A stretch of DNA of 64,000 bases from JAFAXD01 sp963816775 (GTDB lineage: Bacteria; Pseudomonadota; Alphaproteobacteria; Rhizobiales; Xanthobacteraceae), in contig CAWFLX010000022.1 of NCBI GenBank assembly GCA_963816775.1, positions 124,001 through 188,000 of the forward strand, read 5' to 3'. Made by a program: the position numbers and the translations under genes. Each line of letters starts with the position of its first letter. Position 1 is the first letter of the stretch. Under the pieces are notes generated by a model. It saw only the letters and a program-made list of their open reading frames with translations, had not been told where the DNA came from and ran no database searches. Below, piece by piece: positions 35,402 through 44,398 of this stretch.

Positions 35402-35587
35402 TCAGGTTAGATAGCTGATCCACACAAGCGCGAACGCAATCACGACGCCGGCGATCCCGAACAACAACATGTAGCGGACATTGTGTCCGGTGACGCCCTG
35501 TCGCTCCGGCTCGTTCGCCACGACCGCCGGCGGTTTGCCCGGCTGCTTCTCAAGATGGTCCCCAGGCCTTGTGTCATCGAACTGCAT
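35402..35587 (-). CDS. Small single-pass membrane protein
   Basis: The 61-residue protein has a polar N-terminal half (DDTRPGDHLEKQPGKPP) and one C-terminal helix, YMLLFGIAGVVIAFALVWI. AGGGGCG lies before the ATG at 35587, whereas longer frames upstream to 35908 are not protein-like. No family is recognised. It ends 80 bases from the convergent S1C protease. Confidence 0.6.
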   Translation of the reverse strand: MQFDDTRPGDHLEKQPGKPPAVVANEPERQGVTGHNVRYMLLFGIAGVVIAFALVWISYLT

Positions 35588-35835
35588 CTTGCACGCCCCT
35601 TTACGCTGTTGGACGGACAAGGGGTGAACCGGCAGCGGGCCGATATGGTTCCGATATTCGGCGGACCAAGGCGAGCGCGTGCGGCAAATCAGCAACACTC
35701 GGCGGCTCAGCAGGCTCCCAAATCTCGCCATTGTGATTGCGCCGCGCCCTGGCCAATTCCCCCGATATCCCTGTAAGATAGCTTCGGGTGGGGTGTTCTC
35801 TGCGGTTCTCGCGGCAACACAGGCGTTTGTGCGCA

Positions 35836-36465
35836 ATGCGTCCCTCCCTCGCGACCTCCCTCCTTGCTTTCGCCTTCTCGCTCGCGGCTCCGGCGCTTGC
35901 CGCCGCATCGATCCTTATCACCGTCGACAGGGCGACCCAGCGCATGACCGTCAACGTCGACGGCGCGCCGCGTTGGGTGTGGCCGGTGTCGACTGGCCGC
36001 AGCGGCTATGCGACGCCATCGGGCAACTACACAGCGTTCCGCATGGAGGAGGATCATTACTCGAAGGAATTCGACGACGCCCCGATGCCGCATTCGATCT
36101 TCTTCACCAAGCTGGGGCATGCGATCCACGGCACGCTCGATGCGCGCCACCTGGGCTCGGCCGCCTCACACGGCTGCGTGCGCCTCTCGACCGCAAACGC
36201 CGCCAAGCTCTACGCGCTCGTGCAGGAGCAGGGTCTGCCGAACACCAAGGTGGTGATCACCGGGACGACTCCGGGAAGCGCGCCGGCGGTAGCGCGGCGC
36301 CGGGCGCCGGTCGAGACCGGCGATGACGCGCCGATGGCCTACGCACCGGCGCCGCAATATGCGCCGCGCGGCGCGATCTATCAGCAACCGGCGCCGGCCG
36401 GCTATCCGCAATATCCACAGTATCCGCCGCTTATGCGCGGCTTCCCGCTGTTCGGAGGAAACTGA
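35836..36465 (+). CDS. L,D-transpeptidase (YkuD family)
   Basis: The 209-residue exported protein has a signal peptide (LLAFAFSLAAPALAA) and a YkuD catalytic domain with IHGTLDARHLGSAASHGCVRLS, containing the catalytic Cys-His pair of the SHGCVR motif. It cross-links peptidoglycan or attaches proteins to it. A Pro/Tyr/Gln-rich tail of about 50 residues follows. The ATG at 35836 begins the signal peptide; the frame is open to 35788. Confidence 0.9.
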   Translation: MRPSLATSLLAFAFSLAAPALAAASILITVDRATQRMTVNVDGAPRWVWPVSTGRSGYATPSGNYTAFRMEEDHYSKEFDDAPMPHSIFFTKLGHAIHGTLDARHLGSAASHGCVRLSTANAAKLYALVQEQGLPNTKVVITGTTPGSAPAVARRRAPVETGDDAPMAYAPAPQYAPRGAIYQQPAPAGYPQYPQYPPLMRGFPLFGGN

Positions 36466-36570
36466 GCGTCCGCGAGCTCAACCGGGAACAATCGGCCTTT
36501 CCCGGGTTTCATCCGAGCAAGCTCTTTGCGCCGTCTTCCGGCGGCGAAACCAACATCAAGGAGAGGCTTC

Positions 36571-37053
36571 ATGCTCGGCAAGATTGTTCCAGCCGTGGCG
36601 TTGGCGTGCGCACTGACACCTGCGAACGCTGAACTGCTGACTCACAAGGATCTGCCGCTCGCCGTTGCCAAAATCATCGCCGAGACTGCGATAGCCGACT
36701 GCAAGGCCAAGGGCTATGCGGTATCGGTCGTCGTGGTCGATCGCGCCGGCGACACGCTGATCGCGATGCGCGGCGACGAGTCAAGCCCGCACACCATGGA
36801 GAATGCGCGCCGCAAGGCTTACACGGCGCGCAGCTTCCGCCAGCCGACGGCGGCTTATGCCAAGAAATTCGCCGACAATGATCCAGTCGTGCGCCAGCAA
36901 GTGACGCTGCCAAACGTGATTGCCATCGACGGCGGGCTCCCGATCAAGGTCGGCAACGATATCATCGGTGGCGCCGGTGCGTCCGGCTCACCGGGCGTCG
37001 ACGAGCCATGCGTGCAGGCCGGGCTCGACAAAGTGGCGGATCAGTTGAAATGA
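36571..37053 (+). CDS. GlcG/HbpS-like heme-binding-type protein, exported
   Basis: The 160-residue protein has a signal peptide (IVPAVALACALTPANA) and a GlcG/HbpS domain: AVAKIIAETAIADCKAKGYAVSVVVVDRAGDTLIAMRGD, ENARRKAYTARSF, and the GGLPIKVGNDIIGGAGASGSPG block. The family binds heme or is linked to glycolate/propanediol use. AAGGAGA precedes the ATG. The substrate cannot be inferred. Confidence 0.85.
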   Translation: MLGKIVPAVALACALTPANAELLTHKDLPLAVAKIIAETAIADCKAKGYAVSVVVVDRAGDTLIAMRGDESSPHTMENARRKAYTARSFRQPTAAYAKKFADNDPVVRQQVTLPNVIAIDGGLPIKVGNDIIGGAGASGSPGVDEPCVQAGLDKVADQLK

Positions 37054-37254
37054 AATGAACGGCTGCAGAGGCGATGCGCGGCAACTGCGCGATTGAAATT
37101 CAGGCTCACCGCTTACGCAATGCACGAACGATAACATCGGAGCAAATAGCCGCCCCGCACCTTCCGACCGCCACGCCCCCGATCACAGGGAGGCGTGGCG
37201 CCGGCACGATTGCGAGCTACAAATCGTCAGCACATGCTTTCGATCGTAGCAGCG

Positions 37255-37665
37255 TCAGGCGACGACCTCGACGCGGGTCTGCTCTTGCGCTTCCGCCTCG
37301 CTGCGCGGCTGCGCCGGCAGCTGCAGCACGGTCGCGCGCTGGCCCGGGACCAGCCGCGTCAACAACACGATGCGGCCATCCGGAAATTCCAGCGCGTCAT
37401 GGTGCATGTGCTGCTGGTCCTTGTTGACTTGCCGAAAGCGAGCGACACGCGAGCCGTGCGTCGTCACCTCGTCGGTCGGGAAATTATCGGTTCGAACGTC
37501 TTCGTCGAACGCGATTTCCGTGCCCGGAAGCACGCACACAGCCACATTTGCCTCGCCGACCGCGGCGAAGCCGCGGCTGATCGAATTGTGGAACCTCGTC
37601 GACACAAGCTTGTCACCAACCTGTGCCGGTCGCGATGCGATGTGCATCAGACTGTAGTCGCACAT
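37255..37665 (-). CDS. Conserved protein of unknown function
   Basis: The 136-residue protein begins MCDYSLMHIASRPAQVGDKLV and contains FHNSISRGFAAVGE, VAVCVLPGTEIAFDEDV, and HHDALEFPDGRIVLLTRLVPGQ. I recall similar proteins in Bradyrhizobium and relatives, without a known function. The Asp/His residues in MHHDALEF might bind a metal. GGAG sits a few bases before the ATG at 37665. It looks intact and is not coupled to neighbours. Confidence 0.7.
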   Translation of the reverse strand: MCDYSLMHIASRPAQVGDKLVSTRFHNSISRGFAAVGEANVAVCVLPGTEIAFDEDVRTDNFPTDEVTTHGSRVARFRQVNKDQQHMHHDALEFPDGRIVLLTRLVPGQRATVLQLPAQPRSEAEAQEQTRVEVVA

Positions 37666-37968
37666 GGAGTGTCTCCTTTGCTGCGGCCAAACGCGGCCGC
37701 CCGGGTTCTCAACGAAATTAACGGAGTGGCAGTTCCCAGCGATCGACCCGGTCAAGCCCAGCGAGAACCGCCGGCGACACGTAATCTTCGCACCATCTTA
37801 CTTTTGCGCCGGCATTGAAGGCCGGTCGTATGCGGAGTGCCACACCCGCTAACCCACATCATGCACCTGATTCGGGCTTTCGTGTGAGCGATTTTCCAGC
37901 TCACTGCGCCGTGATGTTCGATTTCGCAATGCAGCTATTTTGGCTGTTAACCTGCGCTAATTGACGCG
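37666..37968. other. Intergenic region
   Basis: No supported gene. The left part is the upstream region of the minus-strand gene ending at 37255; the right part has no motif of note. Confidence 0.4.
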
Positions 37969-38227
37969 CTTGCCCGCCTCCAAAACGATGCGCAGATCGG
38001 CATGGCTCTTGATGTCGATCCGGCCCTTGAGAAAGCTGAGTTCGCTTTGGATGTCGATTGCGCGCTGCAGACCGTCTAGGTTGGTCACCATGTTGGGTCG
38101 CGATGCAATCCTTCTTGGTGAACAGGTAACTGTCGAGCAGCGCCGGCGGCAGTTTGCTGACACGTGCGGCGATGTCGATCACCTCCGGGCGCACACGATC
38201 AGCCCTGTCGGCCGCCGAACGCGTCAC
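37969..38227 (-). pseudogene. Remnant of an aliphatic-sulfonate-type ABC binding protein C-terminus
   Basis: Two overlapping frames together resemble the C-terminal end of taurine/sulfonate-type binding proteins. The first gives RPEVIDIAARVSKLPPALLD followed by YLFTKKD; the second, after a break near 38100-38110, gives NMVTNLDGLQRAIDIQSELS, then FLKGRIDIKSHADL. The 5' two thirds of the gene are missing. No transporter partners lie nearby. It is a decayed fragment. Confidence 0.55.
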
Positions 38228-38673
38228 TGAGGTGAGAAAAGGGGGGCGTGGCAGCCTTTACCGGTTCGGTGGCGCCGGCGGCCGCATCACCCTTGCCGAA
38301 CGCCACAATCCCGGCCAATCAGACCACGGAGCGGGCTTGCCGGGAGACGTTAGCGCCCGCCCCTCGCGTGACGTGCGGATGACGCCCTAAGGCCCTCATG
38401 CGGGCTGTGAATCGCCTGTGATTACGGCTCGGATGGCCCTGTGGACAAATGCGTCACCAAAGTTTCAATCCGGCCTGTGACAATGGTGGAAAACTGCCCC
38501 GGGGTGAGGCCAAAGGACATGTCAACGCACTGATGTAGAATAACTTTTATCTACACACAGACTGTGACACGGGGCGTCAAACTGAACCCTGCGGCATGTG
38601 GACGGGCTGTGGAAAACTCATCGCAGGGGACGTAAGCCCCGGGAGCGGCAAAAGAACGGGAATTGGGGGGATC
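38228..38673. other. Intergenic region with repeated CTGTGR/TGTGGAMAA motifs
   Basis: No gene. From 38405 to 38617 several motifs recur: CTGTGA or CTGTGG at about 38405, 38416, 38439, 38474, 38561 and 38607, with TGTGGACAA at 38440-38448, TGTGGAAAA at 38608-38616 and TTATCTACA at 38547-38555. The last forms an imperfect palindrome with TGTAGAATAA just before it. Some resemble DnaA boxes (TTATCCACA) but none matches exactly. Confidence 0.4.
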
Positions 38674-40260
38674 ATGACAGCCTTCGACGCCGTCATTGTA
38701 GGCGCCGGTCACAACAGCCTCACGCTCGCAGCCTATATGGCGCGCAGCGGGTTCAAAGTTGGCGTATTCGAACGCAACGCCTGGATTGGCGGCGGGTGCA
38801 CGACCGAAGAGCCGATCCTGCCCGGGTTCCGCTGCAACCTGCATTCGAACTTCTATATCGGGTTCTCGCAGAACCCCATGATGCGCGATCTCGAGCTCGC
38901 GCGTTTCGGCTTCTCCACCATCGCGCCCCCGGTTCAGCATGGCGTGACGCTGCGCGACGGCACCGCGCTGACCATTCACACGGACATCGCAAAAACCTGC
39001 GCGTCGATCGCCCGCTTCTCCCGCCGCGACGCCGAGGCGTTTCATGACCTGCACATGACCTACGCGGTGAAGATGCGGCCGCTGTTCACCTCCATGCTGT
39101 TTAACGCCCCGCTCCCGCCAGACGACATGCGACAGCGCGTGACCGGGCCGCAGGCCAAGGATCTGTTCGCCCACGCGAGCCTCGATCTCTTCGAAGCGGT
39201 GGACCGGCACTTTGAGGACCATCGCATCCGCACCCTGTTCAAGCTGCTGATGCACGTCACCACCGGCGAGAACGCACCCAACAACGGCATGATGATGCCG
39301 GTGATCATGTCGGCGTTGAGCGACAACGCGCTCCCGGTCGGCGGCTCCGCGAGCTTCACCAATGCGCTCACCCGCGTGGTCGAGGATTGCGGCGGAAAGG
39401 TCATTACCGGTGCAGACGTGCGCGAGATCATCGTCGCAGGTGGCCGCGCGACCGGCGTACGACTCGCCGACAACAGCCGGATCGATGCCAAGGTTTTCGT
39501 CGCGAGCGGGATCGACGCGCCGGCGACCATGCGGATGACCGGAGAAGAACATTTCCCCGCTGGCGTGCGCGAAAAGCTTAACGGCTGGCACTGGGGCAAT
39601 CACAGCCTCGTAACGCTGCATCTCGCACTCAACGCGCCGCCGATCTATTCATCGCAGGACTTCGATCCGGACATGAGCCGCGCGTTCAACGTCATTTTCG
39701 GGTTCGACGATACCGACCAGGTGATGCGCTGCTTCGAGCAATGCCGGCGCGGGGAATTCCCCGATCATCTGATGGGAAATGGCGCCTGCAACTCGCAGTT
39801 CGATCCGACCTATGCGCCCACCGGTAAGCACGTGGCATTCTGGTGGCCGTTCGCGCCCTATGGGCTGGCGGACGGGCCGGAAGAATGGGAGCGGCGGCGC
39901 AAGGAATATGCGGCGCGCGTACTCGATGCGTGGCGTGGCTTCGCGGTCAACCTTGACGAGCGCAACATTCTCGGGAGCTTTCTCTACACGCCGCGCGACA
40001 TTCCGCTGCACAACGCCAACATGGTGAACGGCGCGGTGCGGATGGGCGCCTACATTCCGGCTCAACTCGGGATCAATCGGCCGCACCCGCTGCTCGCCGG
40101 CTACCGCACCCCGATCGAGGGATTGTATCTGTGCGGCTCCTCCAATCATGGTGGCGGCGCCAACGGCGCGCCCGGCTACAACGCGGCGAACGCAATAGCC
40201 GACGATCTCAAGCTCGATCAATTCTGGACGCCGATCCCCAAACCCGAATGGCACGGATGA
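38674..40260 (+). CDS. CrtI-like NAD(P)/FAD-dependent oxidoreductase
   Basis: The 528-residue flavoprotein opens with the Rossmann motif DAVIVGAGHNSLTLAAYMARSG, then VFERNAWIGGGCTTEEPILPGF, and ends with GLYLCGSSNHGGGANGAPGYNAANAI, the CrtI-type FAD-binding end. It belongs to the phytoene-desaturase-like amine-oxidase superfamily, but no carotenoid genes are here and its substrate is unknown. The ATG at 38674 is directly before the Rossmann motif. Its stop overlaps prmA by ATGA, which implies co-translation. Confidence 0.88.
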   Translation: MTAFDAVIVGAGHNSLTLAAYMARSGFKVGVFERNAWIGGGCTTEEPILPGFRCNLHSNFYIGFSQNPMMRDLELARFGFSTIAPPVQHGVTLRDGTALTIHTDIAKTCASIARFSRRDAEAFHDLHMTYAVKMRPLFTSMLFNAPLPPDDMRQRVTGPQAKDLFAHASLDLFEAVDRHFEDHRIRTLFKLLMHVTTGENAPNNGMMMPVIMSALSDNALPVGGSASFTNALTRVVEDCGGKVITGADVREIIVAGGRATGVRLADNSRIDAKVFVASGIDAPATMRMTGEEHFPAGVREKLNGWHWGNHSLVTLHLALNAPPIYSSQDFDPDMSRAFNVIFGFDDTDQVMRCFEQCRRGEFPDHLMGNGACNSQFDPTYAPTGKHVAFWWPFAPYGLADGPEEWERRRKEYAARVLDAWRGFAVNLDERNILGSFLYTPRDIPLHNANMVNGAVRMGAYIPAQLGINRPHPLLAGYRTPIEGLYLCGSSNHGGGANGAPGYNAANAIADDLKLDQFWTPIPKPEWHG

Positions 40261-41129
40261 GCGAGAGCCATCTCGCCCGTATCGCGACCGATGCCGCCAC
40301 CGCCGGAAGGCTGGCCGATGCGTTCGCCGACTGGCTCGATGCCGCGGTCGCGGCCTTCGAGCAAGACGGCGGCGGCTGGACGGTCGAAATCCATTTCGAG
40401 AGCGCGCCTGATGAGAACAAGATTCGAGATCTGGTGCAGGCGATCGCTGGTGAGACCGCCGTCACCGGATTAAGCTTCGAAACCGTCGCGGCGCGCGACT
40501 GGGTGGCGGCGAGCCTCGCGGGGCTGAAGCCGGTCGCCGCTGGCCGTTTCGTGGTGCATGGCGCGCATGACCGCGCAGCCATTCCATCGCATTGCGTAGG
40601 CATTGAGATCGAAGCTGCACTGGCCTTCGGTACCGGCCATCACGGCACCACCCGCGGCTGCCTGCTTGCGTTGGATCAGATTTTGCGCGCCCACCGCCCG
40701 CGCCGCATTCTCGATGTCGGCACCGGCACCGGCGTGCTCGCGATCGCGGCCGCCAAGGCGCTGCGACACCACGTGCTCGCGAGCGACATCGACGCGCGCG
40801 CTGTTGCGGTCGCGACCGAGAATGCACGCATCAACCACGTGGCGCCCTTGATCGCGGTGCTGCACACGCCCGGTCTCGCCGCACGGCGGGTGCGCGAGCA
40901 CGCGCCCTACGACCTGGTGTTTGCCAACATTCTGTTGGCGCCGCTGCGGTTGCTCGCGTCCCCGATGGCACGGCTCATGGCCCCGCAGGCCCGCGTCATT
41001 CTGTCAGGACTGCTGGCGACACAGGCAAATGCGGCGCTTGCGGCCTATAGAAGCAACGATTTTGCGCTCGAGCGGCGGATCGTGCTGGACGGCTGGGCAA
41101 CGTTGGTGTTGCGACGCGCCGGCGTTTGA
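40257..41129 (+). CDS. prmA: Ribosomal protein L11 methyltransferase PrmA
   Basis: The 290-residue enzyme trimethylates ribosomal protein L11. It contains EAALAFGTGHHGTTRGCLLAL, the PrmA marker, then the SAM-binding motif ILDVGTGTGVLAIAAAKAL and the NILLAPLRLLA segment (NPPY-like NILxxPL). The N-terminal 120 residues form the L11-recognition domain. The ATG at 40257 overlaps the upstream stop; another ATG at 40248 is possible. It may be co-transcribed with the aminopeptidase P gene downstream. Confidence 0.93.
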   Translation: MSESHLARIATDAATAGRLADAFADWLDAAVAAFEQDGGGWTVEIHFESAPDENKIRDLVQAIAGETAVTGLSFETVAARDWVAASLAGLKPVAAGRFVVHGAHDRAAIPSHCVGIEIEAALAFGTGHHGTTRGCLLALDQILRAHRPRRILDVGTGTGVLAIAAAKALRHHVLASDIDARAVAVATENARINHVAPLIAVLHTPGLAARRVREHAPYDLVFANILLAPLRLLASPMARLMAPQARVILSGLLATQANAALAAYRSNDFALERRIVLDGWATLVLRRAGV

Positions 41130-41197
41130 TGGCCCGCATGGCAAAGATGCAAGCCACCGCCGTTGCCGCTGTCCCGATGCCCCCATAGATTGGCCAG

Positions 41198-43027
41198 ATG
41201 CCGGGAGCCCGTTTCCAGACATTCGATGATGACGCCGATCCCACTGCGGTCGCGCCGCGGCTGATCGCACTGCGCGCCGAGCTCGCGCGCCAAAATCTGA
41301 CGGGTTTCATCCTCCCGCGCGCGGACCGGCATCAGAACGAATACGTGCCGCCGTCGGAAGGGCACCTCGCCTGGCTGACGGGATTCACCGGATCTGCGGG
41401 CGTCGCGATCGTGCTGGCGGATCGGGCCGTTCTACTTGTAGACGGGCGCTACACGCTGCAAGCCCGCGATCAGGTCGACCAGGATTTGTTCGCGATCGAG
41501 AACATCACAGAAAAAACGCCGGAAGCGTGGATCGAGGCCAATCTCTCCGCCGGCGCGACGCTTGCCTACGATCCTTGGCTGCACACGGTCAGCGCGGCCG
41601 AAAAGCTCGCGAAGGCGTGCGAGGCCGCCGGCGGCAAGCTCGTGCCGGCGGCGCCGCTCGATGCGATCTGGCGCGATCGCCCGCCGGCCCCGCTCGGTCA
41701 GGTGAGCCTGCACGACCTGCGTTTTGCGGGCGAACCCGTGGACGCAAAGCTCAACCGCGTGCGCGCCGAGATCGAGCGGCTCAAGGCGGATGCGCTCGTC
41801 GTGTCCGACCCCTGCGCCCTCGCCTGGACCTTCAATATCCGTGGCACCGACGTAGCGCACACGCCCCTGGTGCTGGGGTTTGCCACCATTCCCAAGGACG
41901 GTCGGCCCGCGATTTACGTCGACGGCCGCAAGCTCAGCAATCACGTGCGCGCCGCGCTCGAGGCGCTCGCCGAGGTGCGGGCGCCGGAGCAATTCACGCA
42001 CAACCTCGCTGCGCTCGGCGGCGCGCACAAAACCGTCCGCCTCGATCAGGCGACGGGCGCCGACGCCATTAATCGGATCGTGCGCGACGCCGGCGGGAAC
42101 ATTTCCTCCGGGCCTGATCCGATCGTCCAGATGAAGGCGGTGAAGAACGCGAGCGAGATCGCGGGCGCGCGCGCGGCGCATGTGCGCGATGGCGTCGCGG
42201 TGAGCGGCTTTCTGGCCTGGTTCGAACGCGAAGCGCCGCACGGCAAGCTCACCGAAATCGACGCGGTCGAAGCGCTCGAGGACTTTCGCCGGAAGACCGG
42301 CGTGCTCAAGGACATCTCGTTCCCGACCATCGCGGGCAGCGGACCGCATGGCGCGATCGTGCACTACCGCGTCACGCAGAAGAGCAACCGGCACATCTCA
42401 CCCGGCGAGATCTTTCTGATTGATTCCGGCGCGCAATATGAGGACGGCACCACCGACATCACGCGAACGGTCATCGTCGGCGAACCGACGGCCGAGATGC
42501 GCGACCGCTTTACCCGCGTTCTCAAGGGCCACATCGCGATTGCGACCGCGGTTTTTCCCGAGGGCACGACCGGCGCCCAGCTCGACAGCCTCGCGCGCAC
42601 GCCGCTGTGGGCGGCCGGGCTCGATTTCGACCACGGCACCGGTCACGGGGTCGGCAGCTATCTGTCGGTGCATGAGGGGCCGGCGCGTATTTCCAAGATC
42701 GGCGCCGCGGCGCTCAAGCGCGGCATGATCCTCTCGAACGAGCCCGGTTACTACAAGACCGACGCGTACGGCATCCGTATCGAGAATTTGGTGCTGGTCG
42801 ACGAAGCGCCGCGGGTCGAGGGTGCCGAAAAAACGCTCAGCGCGTTCGAGACGCTCACGCTCGCTCCGATTGATCGACGGTTGATCGAGCCTTCGCTGCT
42901 CACGCGCGACGAAATCACCTGGCTCGACCGCTATCACGCGCGCGTGCGCGAGACGCTGACGCCCGCGAGCGACAGCAGGACATCCACGTGGCTCGCGGAC
43001 GCGACCCGTCCGCTCGAGCGCGCCTGA
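41198..43027 (+). CDS. Aminopeptidase P (Xaa-Pro aminopeptidase, M24)
   Basis: The 609-residue metallopeptidase has the three-domain layout of eukaryote-like APP: two creatinase-like N-terminal domains and a C-terminal pita-bread domain. Metal ligands are visible as Asp in FLIDSGAQYEDGTTDITRT, His in HGTGHGVGSYLSVHEGP, Glu in ILSNEPGYY, and Glu in IRIENLVLV. It removes N-terminal residues next to proline. There is no signal peptide, so it is cytoplasmic. No strong ribosome binding site precedes the ATG. Confidence 0.94.
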   Translation: MPGARFQTFDDDADPTAVAPRLIALRAELARQNLTGFILPRADRHQNEYVPPSEGHLAWLTGFTGSAGVAIVLADRAVLLVDGRYTLQARDQVDQDLFAIENITEKTPEAWIEANLSAGATLAYDPWLHTVSAAEKLAKACEAAGGKLVPAAPLDAIWRDRPPAPLGQVSLHDLRFAGEPVDAKLNRVRAEIERLKADALVVSDPCALAWTFNIRGTDVAHTPLVLGFATIPKDGRPAIYVDGRKLSNHVRAALEALAEVRAPEQFTHNLAALGGAHKTVRLDQATGADAINRIVRDAGGNISSGPDPIVQMKAVKNASEIAGARAAHVRDGVAVSGFLAWFEREAPHGKLTEIDAVEALEDFRRKTGVLKDISFPTIAGSGPHGAIVHYRVTQKSNRHISPGEIFLIDSGAQYEDGTTDITRTVIVGEPTAEMRDRFTRVLKGHIAIATAVFPEGTTGAQLDSLARTPLWAAGLDFDHGTGHGVGSYLSVHEGPARISKIGAAALKRGMILSNEPGYYKTDAYGIRIENLVLVDEAPRVEGAEKTLSAFETLTLAPIDRRLIEPSLLTRDEITWLDRYHARVRETLTPASDSRTSTWLADATRPLERA

Positions 43028-43048
43028 TGTCGGGATCAGGACATTAGC

Positions 43049-44275
43049 GTGGACGCCCCCGTTCCAAAACAAACCGTGCACGCAGCGCTGCACCGGGACG
43101 GCCGCACGCCGTGGCGGCTGCTCGGCCTGTTGATGACCATGACGGCCATCGGGTCGATGTCGCTGAATATCCTGGTGCCGGCGGTGCCGCGGCTTGCGGA
43201 TCTTTTTTCTGCCGACGTCGAAATCATTCAGCTGACGATTTCGCTCTACATCGTCGGTCTCGCGCTGGCGCAGCTGATGTGCGGGCCGCTGTCGGATCGC
43301 TTCGGCCGGCGGCCGGTCATTTTCGCCGGCTTCGCGCTAGCGACCTGCGCTAGCCTGGGCGCGATCGTCGCGACCAGCGCAAACATGTTGATTCTGATGC
43401 GCGTGCTGCAGGCGATCGGCGGCGCCACCGGGGTCGCGATTGGGCGCGCCATCATTCGCGATCTGTTTGGCCGCGATCGCTCCGCCCAGATGCTGAGCCT
43501 CGTCGCCAGCGCGATGGCAGTGGCGCCGATGGTGGCCCCGCTGGTTGGCGGCGTTCTCGACCGCTGGTTCGGCTGGCAGGCGATCTTCCTGTTCGCGGCC
43601 GGCGCATCGCTGCTGGTGTTTGGTTGGACCGCAACCACGCTGCCGGAGACGCGGCCGGACCGCACTGAAAGTCAGGGAGGCTTCATCACCGACCTGCGCT
43701 CGCTCGCGTGCAATGGTCGCTACATCGGCTACGTGCTGGTCGCCGCGTTGGGCTGCGGGGCGTTCTTCGTGTTCGTGGGCGGCGGAACCCATGTGGTCAT
43801 CACCATGATGCGCCGCTCGCCGACCGAGTACGGCGCATGGTTTCTGGCGGTATCCGGCGGATATATCCTCGGCAACGTCATCACGTCGCGGCTGTCGCTG
43901 CGCTATGGCGTCGACAGGATGCTGTGGCTCGGGATCGTCGGCGAGCTCGTTGGGGCCGCGATCGGCATTGCGTTGATGTTCGACGTCGAAACGCTAGGAT
44001 TGATCGCGGTCGTGGCCGCGCCAACCCTGATCTCGATTGGCAACGGCATGCTGCTGCCGAATGCGATCGCAGGCGCGGTAAGCGTGCGGCCGCTCGCGGC
44101 CGGCGCCGCCTCCGGCCTCCTCGGCTGTACCCAGATGCTGTTCGGTGCCGTGATGGCGCAGATCGCAGGCCATCTGGCGACCGGCGCGACTACCGCCTGG
44201 CCGATCATCATTCAGATGAGTCTCACCACGGTCGGTTGCTGGCTCGCCTACGTGCTGTTGCTGCGCAAGCGGTGA
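43049..44275 (+). CDS. Multidrug efflux MFS transporter, Bcr/CflA family
   Basis: The 408-residue protein has 12 membrane helices and the MFS motif A LMCGPLSDRFGRRPVIF, plus the RVLQAIGGATGVAIGRAIIRDL segment of the Bcr/CflA subfamily. It exports small drug-like molecules with proton exchange; the substrate is unknown. The start is GTG at 43049. It follows the aminopeptidase gene by 21 bases and may share its transcript. Confidence 0.92.
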   Translation: MDAPVPKQTVHAALHRDGRTPWRLLGLLMTMTAIGSMSLNILVPAVPRLADLFSADVEIIQLTISLYIVGLALAQLMCGPLSDRFGRRPVIFAGFALATCASLGAIVATSANMLILMRVLQAIGGATGVAIGRAIIRDLFGRDRSAQMLSLVASAMAVAPMVAPLVGGVLDRWFGWQAIFLFAAGASLLVFGWTATTLPETRPDRTESQGGFITDLRSLACNGRYIGYVLVAALGCGAFFVFVGGGTHVVITMMRRSPTEYGAWFLAVSGGYILGNVITSRLSLRYGVDRMLWLGIVGELVGAAIGIALMFDVETLGLIAVVAAPTLISIGNGMLLPNAIAGAVSVRPLAAGAASGLLGCTQMLFGAVMAQIAGHLATGATTAWPIIIQMSLTTVGCWLAYVLLLRKR

Positions 44276-44373
44276 GGGTAATCCGCCTCGGCGTCTGGCC
44301 GCTAGGCCGCGCTCATCGTGCCTTGTTCGGTGATTAAGGGATAAAAAGTCCAGTGCAATAAGCGTACTATGCT

Positions 44374-44392
44374 GCCCTCCGAGCCGGAGGGC
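44374..44392 (+). promoter_or_regulatory. Hairpin that covers the ribosome binding site of the HD-domain gene
   Basis: GCCCTCCG at 44374-44381 pairs perfectly with CGGAGGGC at 44385-44392 around a 3-base loop. The right arm contains GGAGGG (44386-44391), the best Shine-Dalgarno match for the ATG at 44399 (seven bases later). The stem would hide it in mRNA. An upstream in-frame ATG at 44369 is an alternative start, in which case the hairpin would be coding. Confidence 0.5.
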
Positions 44393-44398
44393 TGCGCA

